This document shows, in pieces, positions 39,767 to 49,136 of a stretch of DNA of 64,000 nucleotides. Both the position numbers and the translations under genes were made by a program. The stretch's first letter is position 1. Each line of letters begins with the position of its first letter. This DNA is from JAHEDH01 sp963745865 (lineage in GTDB: Bacteria > Actinomycetota > Acidimicrobiia > Spongiisociales > ZC4RG35): the NCBI GenBank assembly GCA_963745865.1, contig CAVUYZ010000004.1, positions 604,966-668,965 of the forward strand. Direction: 5' to 3'. Below the pieces are notes generated by a model that ran no database searches, was not told the DNA's origin, and saw only the letters and a list, made by a program, of their open reading frames with translations.

Positions 39767-40268
39767 ACTCTTCCGATCCGTGATCGTCATCCGACTCGTG
39801 TCCATCGTCGCTGTCGTCGTAGCTGCTCGATACGGTTGCCGGCGTGACGTCTGTCACCTCGACGACGACCTGTCCACCCTCGACTCGAGCTGCGAATGTC
39901 ACGACGTTGGATGACGACGTGAAGGTGACCTGGACGCCGTTTGTCGCGACGTCCTCGATCCAGGTCCATGCGGCGGGGTCGACGTCGACGGCGTTGAGTT
40001 CGAGGCCGTCACCGGAACGATCGAGCGTGACGACGCCGATGCCGTCGACCTGGTAGGCGAGCACCTCAGGTGCCGGCTGGGTCGTCTCGGTCTGAACGTC
40101 GGCTTGCGTCGTTGGAGCCATCGAGACGACGGTTGGCGTGATCGAGTTGTCTATGCCGTCGTCGGTGGCTCCGAGGATGCCGAAGTTTGCTGCGAGTGCT
40201 GCCGTTCCGGCGAGGACGACGGCGGTGATCGAGGCTGCCGCGGCGATTGCGGTTCGATTGATCTTCAA
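39756..40268 (-). CDS. Secreted acidic protein, first gene of the apbE operon
   Basis: The 170-aa product has a hydrophobic signal or anchor (AIAAAASITAVVLAGTAALA), a Thr-rich linker, a beta-rich domain (about residues 75-145) and a very acidic Asp/Ser/His tail (SYDDSDDGHESDDDHGSEEYDD), which may bind metal. The start is TTG 40268, decided by the GGAGGAA just upstream; an earlier in-frame Met lacks a site. It could be the extracellular partner of the reductase, but no canonical FMN-binding domain is seen. Confidence 0.62.
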   Translation of the reverse strand: MKINRTAIAAAASITAVVLAGTAALAANFGILGATDDGIDNSITPTVVSMAPTTQADVQTETTQPAPEVLAYQVDGIGVVTLDRSGDGLELNAVDVDPAAWTWIEDVATNGVQVTFTSSSNVVTFAARVEGGQVVVEVTDVTPATVSSSYDDSDDGHESDDDHGSEEYDD

Positions 40269-40389
40269 GATTCCTCCGGTTTGTTGGCTGGCAACAAGGT
40301 ACGGCTGGCCGGGCAAGCCGTGGGGAAGCCGAATGCAAAGGTTCGGTAAAGACCGTTGGCGATACCGGTGAGACTGTCATCCTGTAGGC

Positions 40390-41065
40390 ATGAAGTTGTT
40401 GGTGGTCGAGGATGATGAGGCGATTGCCGAGCCGCTGGTTGCCGGGCTCGAGCGGCAGGGATTCGAGGTTTCCTGGGTCCGGACCGGCGCAGATGCGTTG
40501 AATGCGGGCCCAGCCGATCTCGTCCTGCTCGACCTCGGATTGCCAGACCTCGACGGTCAGGTGGTCTGTCGTCGGCTCCGGGGCGAGAGTGACGTTCCGA
40601 TCATCGTGGTGACGGCGCGATCCGAGGAGATCGACCGCGTTGCGCTCCTCGAGCTCGGAGCGGATGACTATGTCGTGAAGCCGTTCGGGTTTCGTGAGCT
40701 GGTTGCCCGGATTCGAGCTGTTCTCAGGCGCGCAGGCGTGCCTCGGCATGACGCCGGTGGAGAGCGAGCGACCCTCGATGGCCGGGTGGTCGTCGATGAT
40801 CGGACCCATCAGGTGATCGTCGATGGTTCCGCGGTGACGCTCACACCGAAGGAGTACGACCTGGTCGCGTTCTTGGCCGAGGATCCGGGCGCGGTGCGCG
40901 GCAGGGATGAGATCCTTCGCTCCGTGTGGGACGAGAACTGGTGGGGGTCATCGAAGACACTCGACGTCCACATTGCCTCGCTGCGTCGAAAGCTCGGCGA
41001 GGCGGATCTCGATCGAGACGATTCGCGGCGTCGGGTATCGACTCGTCGATGGGGGCGGTCCATGA
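40390..41065 (+). CDS. OmpR/PhoB-family response regulator, frameshift near the end
   Basis: A DNA-binding response regulator of about 224 aa. The receiver domain shows LLVVEDDE, the phospho-Asp in LVLLDLGLPD, and VVTARSEE...VKPFGF. The winged-helix output domain follows (VTLTPKEYDLVAFLAEDPG, TLDVHIASLRRKLG). A frame change near 41008 restores the family ending ETIRGVGYRLVD and a stop at 41063-41065, overlapping the kinase start. It is divergent from the apbE operon and probably controls it. Confidence 0.9.
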
Positions 41066-42426
41066 CCCGGCGACTGCTCCTCTCCTATCTCGCGGTCACG
41101 GTGATCGTGCTCGTCGTGCTCGAAGTCCCGTTCGCATCGTTCGTCGCAGATCGTCAGCGCGCCGAACTGGTCACCGGACTCGAGCGCGATGCGCTCGTGC
41201 TGGCCACCATCTATGAGGACGCACTGGATCGCAACGCTCCGTACAACCTCCAGCCGGCCTTGTCGTACGCCGAGTCGAGTGGGACGAGAGTGGTGGTCGT
41301 CGACGTCGACGGGATCTCGATCATCGATTCGGGCAATTCTCCGAACCTCGACTTCTCCAATCGGGGGGAGATCGCCGAAGCGCTGGCAGGCGGGCTCGCG
41401 ACCGGTCGGCGCCGCTCCGAGACACTCGGACGTGACCTGCTCTACGTCGCAGTGCCTGTGGCCTCGGGCGGCGTCGTCTACGGAGCGGTCCGGCTCACGG
41501 CTGATCCCGCCGATGTCGAGTCGACGATCCATCGGTTCTGGTGGACCCTCGCCGGGATCGCGGCCGTCGTGCTGGCCGCAATGGCGCTCGTCGGTCTCGT
41601 CGTCGCCAGATCCACGACCCGTCCGATCTCGGCGCTGCGAGATGCCGCAATCCGGGCCGGCGAAGGTGATCTCGACGTGCGCATCGAGATCGATGACGCC
41701 CCTGCGGAGCTGTCGGAGTTGGCACTCAGCTTCAACGAGATGGCGACCCGGTTGAAGGATCTCGTCGAGCGTCAACGCGCCTTCGTCGGTGACGCTTCGC
41801 ATCAACTGCGTACGCCGCTGACCGCCCTTCAGCTCAGGCTCGAGAATCTCGAAGAAGACGTGTCGGCAGAGGCGAAGCCGGAGGTTCGAGCTGCCCTCGT
41901 CGAGGTGGATCGATTGTGCCGTCTCGTGAATCAACTGTTGATGTTGGCGCGAGCCGACCAACCCAGCCCACCGGTCTCTCCTGTCGATCTGGCGTCGGTG
42001 GTCAACGACCGGGTCGACTTGTGGTCGGCCGTGGCCGACGAGCGGATGATCTCGATCAACCCCGAGGTGCGGGATGACCACTCTGGGCGCTGGCGCTCCC
42101 CGGGGCGGTCGAACAGATCCTGGACAATCTCCTGGAGAATGCCCTGCAGGCCTCGTCTGATGCGTCGACGATCATCGTGACCGTCGAGCCGGGAGCGGAA
42201 GCACACACGATTCGTGTTGTCGATCGAGGGACCGGGTCTCGATCAAGAGGGACTCGAGCGGGCGTTCGAGAGGTTCTGGAGCAAGAACGGATCGAGGGAT
42301 GGGACCGGGCTCGGTCTGGCCGTCGCCCGGCAACTTGCGACGGCGTCGGGAGGCTCGCTCTCGTTGTCCTCACCGCCCGGTTCCGGCGTGGTCGCCACGA
42401 TCGTCCTCCCGCTACGCCCCGATTGA
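41062..42426 (+). CDS. Sensor histidine kinase, two frameshifts
   Basis: The partner kinase has about 455 aa. Two membrane helices flank an extracellular sensor region (about residues 30-165). HAMP follows, then HisKA with the phospho-His in FVGDASHQLRTPLTAL, an N-box (QILDNLLENALQAS), and G-boxes in another frame (IEGPGLDQ, GTGLGLAVARQL, GSGVVATI). Breaks lie near 42075 and 42225. The start is ATG 41062, overlapping the regulator stop. Confidence 0.9.
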
Positions 42427-42495
42427 GTGTCGAGGCGCCCGACCTCGTCGGGGATGAGTCGTTCGGTGATCGTGTCCTCGGAGTACGTTGCGACC

Positions 42496-43140
42496 ATGAG
42501 TGAAGACATCAGGGGTTTGTTCGTCGAGACCGCCAGCCGGGTGATCGGCTTTGTCGAGCAGGAGTCGGTCGCCGCGTTGTGGTCCGAGCAATCATCTCTG
42601 GTCGGGTATTCGATCGGGGGATTGGCTGCCCATCTCTGCAGGGCGATCGTGACCGTTGACGGGTATCTGACGGAAGGGATGCGGAAGACGACCCCGAACT
42701 CGACGCTCAGCCCTGCCGAATACTTCTTGTCGGCACTTGGCGACCACGATCCGATCGACAGCGATCATCATCACGGGATCCGGCAACGGTCGGCGGACAT
42801 GGCAGCGAGCGGAGTCGGCGATGTGGTCGACGCTGCTCGGGACGCAATTGGTCGGTTGTCCGTCTCGCTCCCCGTAGCGGGTACTCCGTTCGTGGTCTCG
42901 GTCTTCGGGGGTCTCGAGATGGACTTGGACGACTATCTGCGAACCAGGCTCGTCGAGTTGTGTGTCCACTCCGATGATCTTCAGGTAGCCGTCGGGGGCG
43001 TCACCGTCGAGTTGAGCGATGAGGCATGGGCGGTCACCAGGGGAGTGCTCTCGGATCTGGCGGCGATGAGGCTGGGGGAGCGCCGGCTGGCACTTGCGTT
43101 GAGTCGACGGGAGCGGACCGAGCGGCCATTCGCACTGTGA
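42496..43140 (+). CDS. Maleylpyruvate isomerase family / mycothiol-dependent-enzyme-type protein
   Basis: The 214-aa product resembles the DinB-like, MDMPI-type proteins of actinobacteria. It has an N-terminal helical bundle (QSSLVGYSIGGLAAHLCRAI), a middle region with HHH, then FGGLEMDLDDYLRTRLVELCVHSDDLQ, where His and Asp may bind metal. Its substrate is unknown. It begins a tight run of small genes. The start is ATG 42496. Confidence 0.7.
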   Translation: MSEDIRGLFVETASRVIGFVEQESVAALWSEQSSLVGYSIGGLAAHLCRAIVTVDGYLTEGMRKTTPNSTLSPAEYFLSALGDHDPIDSDHHHGIRQRSADMAASGVGDVVDAARDAIGRLSVSLPVAGTPFVVSVFGGLEMDLDDYLRTRLVELCVHSDDLQVAVGGVTVELSDEAWAVTRGVLSDLAAMRLGERRLALALSRRERTERPFAL

Positions 43141-43205
43141 GGCTGTTGGCTCTCCTCAAATGCGCGGCTTTGCGGCTCCCGACCGATACCCTTTTCGCGA
43201 TCCCG

Positions 43206-43421
43206 ATGCTGACATCGACCGACAGACAAATCATCGATTTCGAGCGATGCTGGTGGCTCCTTCCGGGGCCCAAGGACCGGACGATCAGTGACGTCCTCGG
43301 TCTCGATCCTGCCGCGTACTACGCCCGGCTGAGAACCTTGATCGACTTGACGGAGGCCGATCACTACGACCCACTCACGGTGCGCCGATTGCGCAAGTGG
43401 GTCGGGTCTGGTGCTGTCTGA
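43206..43421 (+). CDS. DUF3263 small actinobacterial protein
   Basis: The 71-aa protein carries the DUF3263 pattern: IIDFERCWWLLPGPKDRTISDVLGLDPAAYYARLRTLID, resembling a small helix-turn-helix. It is found almost only in actinobacteria and its role is unknown. The stop overlaps the start of the LytR_C protein (TGATG). The frame is intact. Confidence 0.88.
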   Translation: MLTSTDRQIIDFERCWWLLPGPKDRTISDVLGLDPAAYYARLRTLIDLTEADHYDPLTVRRLRKWVGSGAV

Positions 43422-43993
43422 TGGGCAAGGGCAAACACATCTCGTCCGGCCCGCAATCTGCATTCGTCCGTGACTCCGTCATCATGGGAGTCGGCATCTT
43501 GATCATCGCCACCCTCACCTACGGGGCGATCTGGCTCATCCAGGATCTTCGAAGCGGATCCGACGACGATCCGGCAGCGACCGGAACGACAGTCACCACT
43601 CAGGCGCCCACCACGACGTCGTCGCCGGCAACGGCGCCGTCTACAGCGGTGGCAACCACCACCACATCGACGTCGGCAACGACAACGGTTCCAGTCGTCG
43701 AAGTGAGGCCACCCGCAGAGGTGACGGTCATCGTGCTGAACAGCGTCGGGACGACTGGACTCGCCCATCGCGTCACCGAGGCATTAGCGGAGATCGGCTA
43801 CGACACGCTCGAGCCGGACAACTACGAACCCCAGCTCGAGCAGTCACGGATCTGGTACAAACCCGGGTACGGGCCCGACGCGATCGACCTGGCCGCGAAC
43901 TTCCCCGATGCGCTGACCGAACTGAATCCTGATGTGGCTCCGGAGGCCGACATCGTCGTGCTTCTCGGAGCGAGCTACGAAGAACCAGAGTGA
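43421..43993 (+). CDS. LytR C-terminal-domain membrane protein
   Basis: The 190-aa product has one transmembrane helix (SVIMGVGILIIATLTYGAIWLI), a Thr/Ala/Pro-rich spacer and a C-terminal LytR_C domain (EVTVIVLNSVGTTGLAHRVTEALAEIGYD...IWYKPGYGPDAI). LytR_C proteins are associated with cell-wall polymer attachment, but here the catalytic LCP domain is absent. It overlaps DUF3263 by one base and the next gene by four (ATGAGTG region). Confidence 0.85.
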   Translation: MGKGKHISSGPQSAFVRDSVIMGVGILIIATLTYGAIWLIQDLRSGSDDDPAATGTTVTTQAPTTTSSPATAPSTAVATTTTSTSATTTVPVVEVRPPAEVTVIVLNSVGTTGLAHRVTEALAEIGYDTLEPDNYEPQLEQSRIWYKPGYGPDAIDLAANFPDALTELNPDVAPEADIVVLLGASYEEPE

Positions 43994-44857
43994 GCAACGG
44001 CACAACCGGCGGCGGGTTTCCGTGGCCGGTCAGCCTCTGGCTGTTGGCGACGATGGCGTCCGCCGCGGTGAGCATCTCGATTGTCGGTGATGTGCTGTCC
44101 CCGAGTCTTCTGCTCGACCTCGCCGCGCTGTGGCCCTTCATCGCTGTCGCGCTGATGGCAGGGGTGGTTGGGGCATTCCGGGGCGGAGCGCTCCGAGTGG
44201 TTGCTCCCGTCGCGATTCTGAGTTGGCTGCTCACGACGATGGTCCTCCATCTGACCGGCGCGGGCTTCCTTCCGTCGGTGGCGGGTCATGCCGATGCCGG
44301 AATCGGTGCATCTGGCATCGGGACGGCGGATGTCGTCATCGGCCCAGTGGACGCGGTTGAGATGTCGTTCTCTGCCGGTGACGAGTTGATGTCGATCGAG
44401 ACGACGCGGGAGGGCGGTGACACGGCGCCGGCGGTGATCACGCCGTTCGTCGGTGACGGGCGTGCCGAGGTGGTTGTGACCGAACGTTCCGATCCCGGAT
44501 ACTTCCTCTTTTCGGGCTGGGTCGTGTACCTCGGCATCGTCGACTCCTGGACGCTGGATCTCCAGTCGAACCACATCGTGTTGTCGACGGCAGGTGTCCG
44601 CGAAATCGACGTGACAGCCGTCGGTGACGGCCGGATCGCATTGTCGGATGTGCCGGTTCCATCGGTCGTCAATCTGACAGGCAGGTTCGACGTGACCGTT
44701 CCCGTTGGGGTCGGTGTCGCCGTCGAAGGGGAGGCGATCGTCCCCGACGACTGGACGACCACCGATCGGGGAAGTCGGTCGCCGCATGCCCAGGTCGACG
44801 TGGACGGTGACCGTCGTCGGGGGCTCCGAGGTGACCGTCTCCTACGAGGGGTCCTGA
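43990..44857 (+). CDS. Multi-pass membrane protein with an extracellular beta domain, frameshift near the end
   Basis: Three hydrophobic segments occupy the first 90 residues (SLWLLATMASAAVSIS, LWPFIAVALMAGVVGAF, LSWLLTTMVLHLTG). A beta-rich domain of about 190 residues follows, with repeated short strands (IRE-like IDVTAVGDGRIALSDV). The frame shifts near 44800, restoring an ending GGSEVTVSYEGS and a stop at 44855-44857. The domain recalls LiaF/DUF2154-like adhesion folds, but I cannot assign a family. Confidence 0.6.
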
Positions 44858-44871
44858 GTACACTCCGGTTC

Positions 44872-46085
44872 GTGTCCACTCCGGTAGCGACGGAACGACT
44901 GAGGCGCCTCGCCTACGGTGTGTGGTCGACGGTCGGAATCGTTCTGCTCCTCGTCGGCGTGTTGTGGCTCGCCTCACAGGTCAGGATCATCTGGCTTCCG
45001 CTCGCCTTCGCCGGCGGGCTGGTCATCCTCCTCAATCCCATCGTCAAGGCGCTGCGCCGCGTGGCGATTCCCCAGGTCGTGGCGGTGCTCTTTGCGTTCG
45101 TGGTGCTCGGATCGTTCGTGACCGCGATCGGATTCCTGGTCGTTCCGACGATTCAATTGCAGTCCGCCGACTTCGGTCAGCAGCTGCCACAGCTGTACGA
45201 CGATGCGAGTGTCGTTCCTTCACGACACCAGCGACAGTCTCGGCTTGGACCTCGGCCCCGTGTGGACGTCGGAGACGATTCAGCAATGGATCCAGGATTC
45301 GGGGAATCAGGAGGCAATCCAGCGCATCCTTGGCGGTTTCGGGTCGGGCGCCGGTCGGCTCCTGGCAGGTGTTGCCGAGGTCTTCGTGGTCGTGCTGCTG
45401 GCGCCGATCCTCGCCTTCTACATGCTCGTCGACCTGCCACGAATGCAACAGATGGCACTCGACCTGACACCACCGAGGATTCGAGACGAGACCCATCACG
45501 TCGCCTCGCAACTCACGACCGCACTGTCGGGCTTCGTTCGGGGTCAGCTACTCGTCGCGTTGATCGTCGGCGTCCTCTCGTCGTTGGCGCTGTGGGTCCT
45601 GGACGTGCCGTTCTGGCTGATCATCGGGATGGCGACCGGGTTTCTGAACATGGTTCCGCTGGTCGGGCCGTTCTTCGGCGCCACGCTTGCCGCTTTCGTC
45701 TCTCTCGATCGACGGTGATCTCGCCACGGCGGTCATCGCCGTGATCGCGTTCACCTTGATCCAGCAACTCGACAATCACATCATCACTCCCATGGTTCAG
45801 CGGGCGAGGGTGAAGCTCTCGCCGGTGATCATCGTGCTCGCACTGTTGATGGGGGGTTCGCTCGCCGGTCTGCTGGGTGTGCTCATCGCAGTGCCGACGT
45901 TCGCGGTGCTCCGGATTCTGTTCGGCCATCTGTGGCGGACGCGAGTGCTCGGTGAATCGTGGGCGGAGGCGAGCGAGGCGATGATCGAGATCACCGACCG
46001 CCCCGAGCGGCGGCGGCCTGCCAGGACGGGCGAAGACGACGGACGATCCGCGGCTCTTCGACACCGGCGAACTCGGGACCGTTGA
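44872..46085 (+). CDS. AI-2E family transporter (PerM-like), two frameshifts
   Basis: The joined protein (about 400 aa) has seven to eight helices and the family's conserved parts: LVILLNPIVKALRR, LLAPILAFYMLVDLPRM, LSGFVRGQLLVALIVG, GFLNMVPLVGPFFG and ITPMVQRARVKLSPVIIVLALLMGG. Members export autoinducer or other small solutes, or exchange sodium for protons; the substrate here is unknown. Breaks lie near 45205 and 45705. The start is GTG 44872. Confidence 0.87.
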
Positions 46086-46124
46086 GTCACATGACCCAGA
46101 TGCCGAGCCCGTTACGGACCGGTC

Positions 46125-46844
46125 ATGACCGACGAGCTCGCCGCGCGCGACGCATACCTGCGGGTGGCCGAGGGATCGGTCGAAGAGATCTCGGACGGCG
46201 GGATCGTGCTCGATCGGAGCGTGTTCTACGCCCGTGGCGGCGGTCAGCCGGGCGACATCGGGCGGATCTCGTGGGACGGCGGATCCCTCGAGGTGACCGA
46301 CACCATCCGTCGAGGTGGGAAGATCATCCACCTCACGGCTTCCCAACGCCTGCCTGACCCCGGGACTCCGGTGGAAGGTGTCATCGACTGGGATCGTCGC
46401 TACCGGATCATGCGCACGCACACCGCGCTGCACGCGCTGTCCGGGGTGGTGTTCCGGGACTACGGGGCCAAGGTGACGGGCGGCAACATGGAGGACGGGT
46501 CAGCCAGGATGGACTTCGAGCTCGACGAGATGAGCCAGGAGTTCGGACAGATCGTTGAGCGCACGCTCAACCAGGAGCTCGTGAAGGGCTATCCGACCGA
46601 GATCCAGCTCATGGCGAGGGAGACTGCACTCCAAGATCCCGACCTGATCCGCACCAAGGTCAATCTGATCCCCGAGTGGGTCTCGGAGATCAGGGTGGTC
46701 GACATCGTCGGCCTCGATCGCCAGGCCGACGGTGGCACGCATGTCGCATCGACACTCGAGGTCGGCACCGTCAGGGTGGTGAAGACCGAGTCGAAGGGAC
46801 GGGCCAACAAGCGAATGCGGATCGAGCTCTTCGGTCCCGAGTGA
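46125..46844 (+). CDS. Alanyl-tRNA editing protein (AlaX type)
   Basis: This free-standing trans-editing enzyme clears Ser or Gly wrongly loaded on tRNA-Ala. It has 239 aa with a leading beta-barrel domain (IVLDRSVFYARGGGQPGDIG), the zinc motif HxxxH in MRTHTALHAL, and the C-terminal zinc ligands near the GGTHVA segment. The Cys usual in many AlaX proteins is replaced by other residues here, as DRQADGGTHV. The frame is intact. Confidence 0.9.
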   Translation: MTDELAARDAYLRVAEGSVEEISDGGIVLDRSVFYARGGGQPGDIGRISWDGGSLEVTDTIRRGGKIIHLTASQRLPDPGTPVEGVIDWDRRYRIMRTHTALHALSGVVFRDYGAKVTGGNMEDGSARMDFELDEMSQEFGQIVERTLNQELVKGYPTEIQLMARETALQDPDLIRTKVNLIPEWVSEIRVVDIVGLDRQADGGTHVASTLEVGTVRVVKTESKGRANKRMRIELFGPE

Positions 46845-46872
46845 ACGCCTCCGGCAGGCTCCGTCGTCTCTG

Positions 46873-47842
46873 ATGCTCGATTTCATCCTCGGTCTGTATC
46901 TCGCCGGACTGGCCGTACGCGGCTGGCTCAGGGGGTTCGTCAAGGAATTGCTCGATCTCGCGGGGCTGGTACTCGGTGTGCTGCTCGGGTTCCGGCTCAG
47001 CGAGCCGGTCGGAGACTTCTTCGTCGATCGGTTCGACGTCACCCCCGAGTGGGCCAGGATCGGGGCTGGTATCGCCATCTTCGTTGCGATCGGGACGATC
47101 GTGTCGATCTTCGCCCACTACCTCGGCCGTTTCGTGCAGCTTCCGGGCCTCAACCTCTCGAACCGCCTCCTCGGCTCAGGGTTCGCGGTGACGTGGGGCG
47201 TCTTCTTGATCCTGGTGTTCGTCTCGATCATCTCGCTGCTTCCTGTTCCCGAGTCCGTCGACCAGGCGATCGAGGAGTCGACTGTGGCTTCGGCGGTCGC
47301 CGGCGAAGATTCGTACGCCCGCGAACTGTTCGAGTCCGCCGCCGGAGATGACGTCATCTCGAGCCTGTTGGCGCTGGAGCCGCTGATCGGGTCGCAGCGG
47401 GTGATCCTCGAGAACGACGAGTCGGCGGCGATTCCGCCGGTCTCCTGTCGACGAGCTCGAGGTTGCGCCCGACAAGGCCGAGGAGATCCTCGGCTTCCTG
47501 AACCAGTCCAGGGTCACTGCCGGCGTCGCTCCGCTCGCCCCGTCCCAGGGACTGGCGGACGTTGCGCTGGCCCATGCACTCGACATGTATTCAACCGGCT
47601 TCGTGTCCCATGTCTCGCCAACCACGGGACGGGTCGGCGATCGAGTGAGGGCTGCCGGCCTCCAGCTCACCGAGGTCGGAGAGAACCTGGCGCTTGCAGC
47701 ATCGACGCGTGCGGTTCATGACGGGTTGATGGACTCCGATTCCCATCGGGAGAACCTCCTCAGGTCGGGATGGAATCGGGTTGGCGTGGCTGCGGTTCGA
47801 GGCCCGTATGGGTTGATGGTCGTGCAGGTGTTCGGCGGATGA
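46873..47842 (+). CDS. CvpA-family membrane protein fused to a CAP/SCP domain, one frameshift
   Basis: The N-terminal 150 residues form a CvpA-like four-helix membrane domain (FILGLYLAGLAVRGWLRGFVKELLDLAGLVLG, then IGTIVSIFAHYLGRF). A frame change near 47445 leads to a CAP domain (ILGFLNQSRVTAGVAPL, ALAHALDMYSTGFVSHVSP, VGENLA, LMDSDSHRENLL). CAP His and Glu positions are present. This fusion probably anchors an extracellular cell-wall protein in the membrane. Confidence 0.85.
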
Positions 47843-48252
47843 TGGATCGCTCCCAGGTTCTGGCGGAAGCGTTGGTGCGGGCCTATCGCCCCCACCTCCT
47901 CCGAATGGCGGAGGCACGCGGGTGGTTGGTCGATCCGGCACTCGCCGAGGCGATTGGACTCGGTGAGGCGTGGCTCTCCGACACGCTGGATGATCTGTTC
48001 TCGCAACCGTTCGCCAGGCAACGACGGGGACCGCTCGAGATCTTCCAGGCGGCGATGCGGTTCCCGACCGAGGCGCTGGCCGACGCAGGCGTCGACCATG
48101 TGGAGCGAGACCCGGCGGCTGCCGCCGCGATCCCCGGTGACCTCTATGACCTCGCCCCCGCATCGTCGGCGCTTCTCGGTGAGCAGGTTTGGCAGGCTCA
48201 CCTGGCGTGGGGGGCGGAGAAGGCGGCGGCGATGACTCAGGGGGGCGACTGA
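47839..48252 (+). CDS. Hypothetical protein downstream of CvpA-CAP
   Basis: The 137-aa soluble protein starts at ATG 47839, overlapping the preceding stop (ATGATG). It is alpha-helical (VLAEALVRAYRPHLLRMAEARGW...ALAEAIGLGEAWLSDTLDDLF). It ends with an acidic helix. I recognise no family. It is translationally coupled to the fusion gene and converges on the EamA gene with a 16-bp overlap. Confidence 0.65.
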   Translation: MMDRSQVLAEALVRAYRPHLLRMAEARGWLVDPALAEAIGLGEAWLSDTLDDLFSQPFARQRRGPLEIFQAAMRFPTEALADAGVDHVERDPAAAAAIPGDLYDLAPASSALLGEQVWQAHLAWGAEKAAAMTQGGD

Positions 48253-49136
48253 CGTCCGGCGGTGCCGTAGGCGATCCCACCGAGCACCAGGACGACTCCG
48301 ACGTATTGGACGGCGGAGGCGATCTCCTCGAAGAGGATTCGGCCCCAGATGAGGGTCAGGGTCGGCTGGAGCAGGATCACGAACGACGAGGAGGCACTCG
48401 GGAGCCGTGGCATGGCGAATCCGATCAGCATCCATCCGACGACCTGCGGTCCAAGAGCCAGCGCGATGAGCCAGCCATGCGAGGAGGCCGGGATGTCCAG
48501 ATCGATATTCCCGGTCGCCATGCCGATGAGGGCGGAGACGATCGCTGCGCCGGCCACCACATCGAGGAGCGGACCGACTGTGGGTCCGAGACGTCGGTTC
48601 GATCGTCGATACAGGATGAGGAATGCCGAGTACAGGAATGCCGCGGCGGAGGCGATCCCGACGCCGAACACGGGGCGTTCGCCGAACGCCGTCTCGCTGC
48701 CGAGTCCTGTGACCAGCGCCAGGCCGGTCACCACCACCGGCAGCCCGTAGATCACTCGCTTCCGGGGACGTTCTCCGAGCACCATCCATGCGGTGAGCGG
48801 AACGATGATCACCTGGCTGTTGGCGATGAGCGTGGCGAGGCCGGTTCCGATATAGCCGATGGCGCTCTGCCAGGCGACGACGTCAAGGGCGAGGAACGAC
48901 CCCGCCAACACCGCAAGGCCTCGGTCGCGATGGGTTCGCTGGTCGCGGCTCCGGACGAAGAGCCAGCCGATGAACAGTGCGGGCACCGCATAGGTCATCC
49001 GGAGGACCGTGGCCGTCACAGCATCGGTGTCCGACAGTTCGAACATGATCGCTGACGTTGAGATGATCACCGCGCCGGCCACGGCGACCGCCAGCGGCGA
49101 GGAGGTCAGCCGGTCAGGCGACGGCTTCAGCCGCAT
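48237..49136 (-). CDS. EamA-family (DMT) transporter
   Basis: This 299-aa protein has ten transmembrane segments in two EamA repeats (AVAVAGAVIISTSAIMFEL... and GVGIASAAAFLYSAFLIL...). The typical end-of-repeat motif is seen as LLQPTLTLIWGRILFEE. Substrates are metabolites or amino acids, not defined from sequence. The start is ATG 49136, 23 bp inside the acyltransferase gene end. Confidence 0.88.
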   Translation of the reverse strand: MRLKPSPDRLTSSPLAVAVAGAVIISTSAIMFELSDTDAVTATVLRMTYAVPALFIGWLFVRSRDQRTHRDRGLAVLAGSFLALDVVAWQSAIGYIGTGLATLIANSQVIIVPLTAWMVLGERPRKRVIYGLPVVVTGLALVTGLGSETAFGERPVFGVGIASAAAFLYSAFLILYRRSNRRLGPTVGPLLDVVAGAAIVSALIGMATGNIDLDIPASSHGWLIALALGPQVVGWMLIGFAMPRLPSASSSFVILLQPTLTLIWGRILFEEIASAVQYVGVVLVLGGIAYGTAGRQSPP

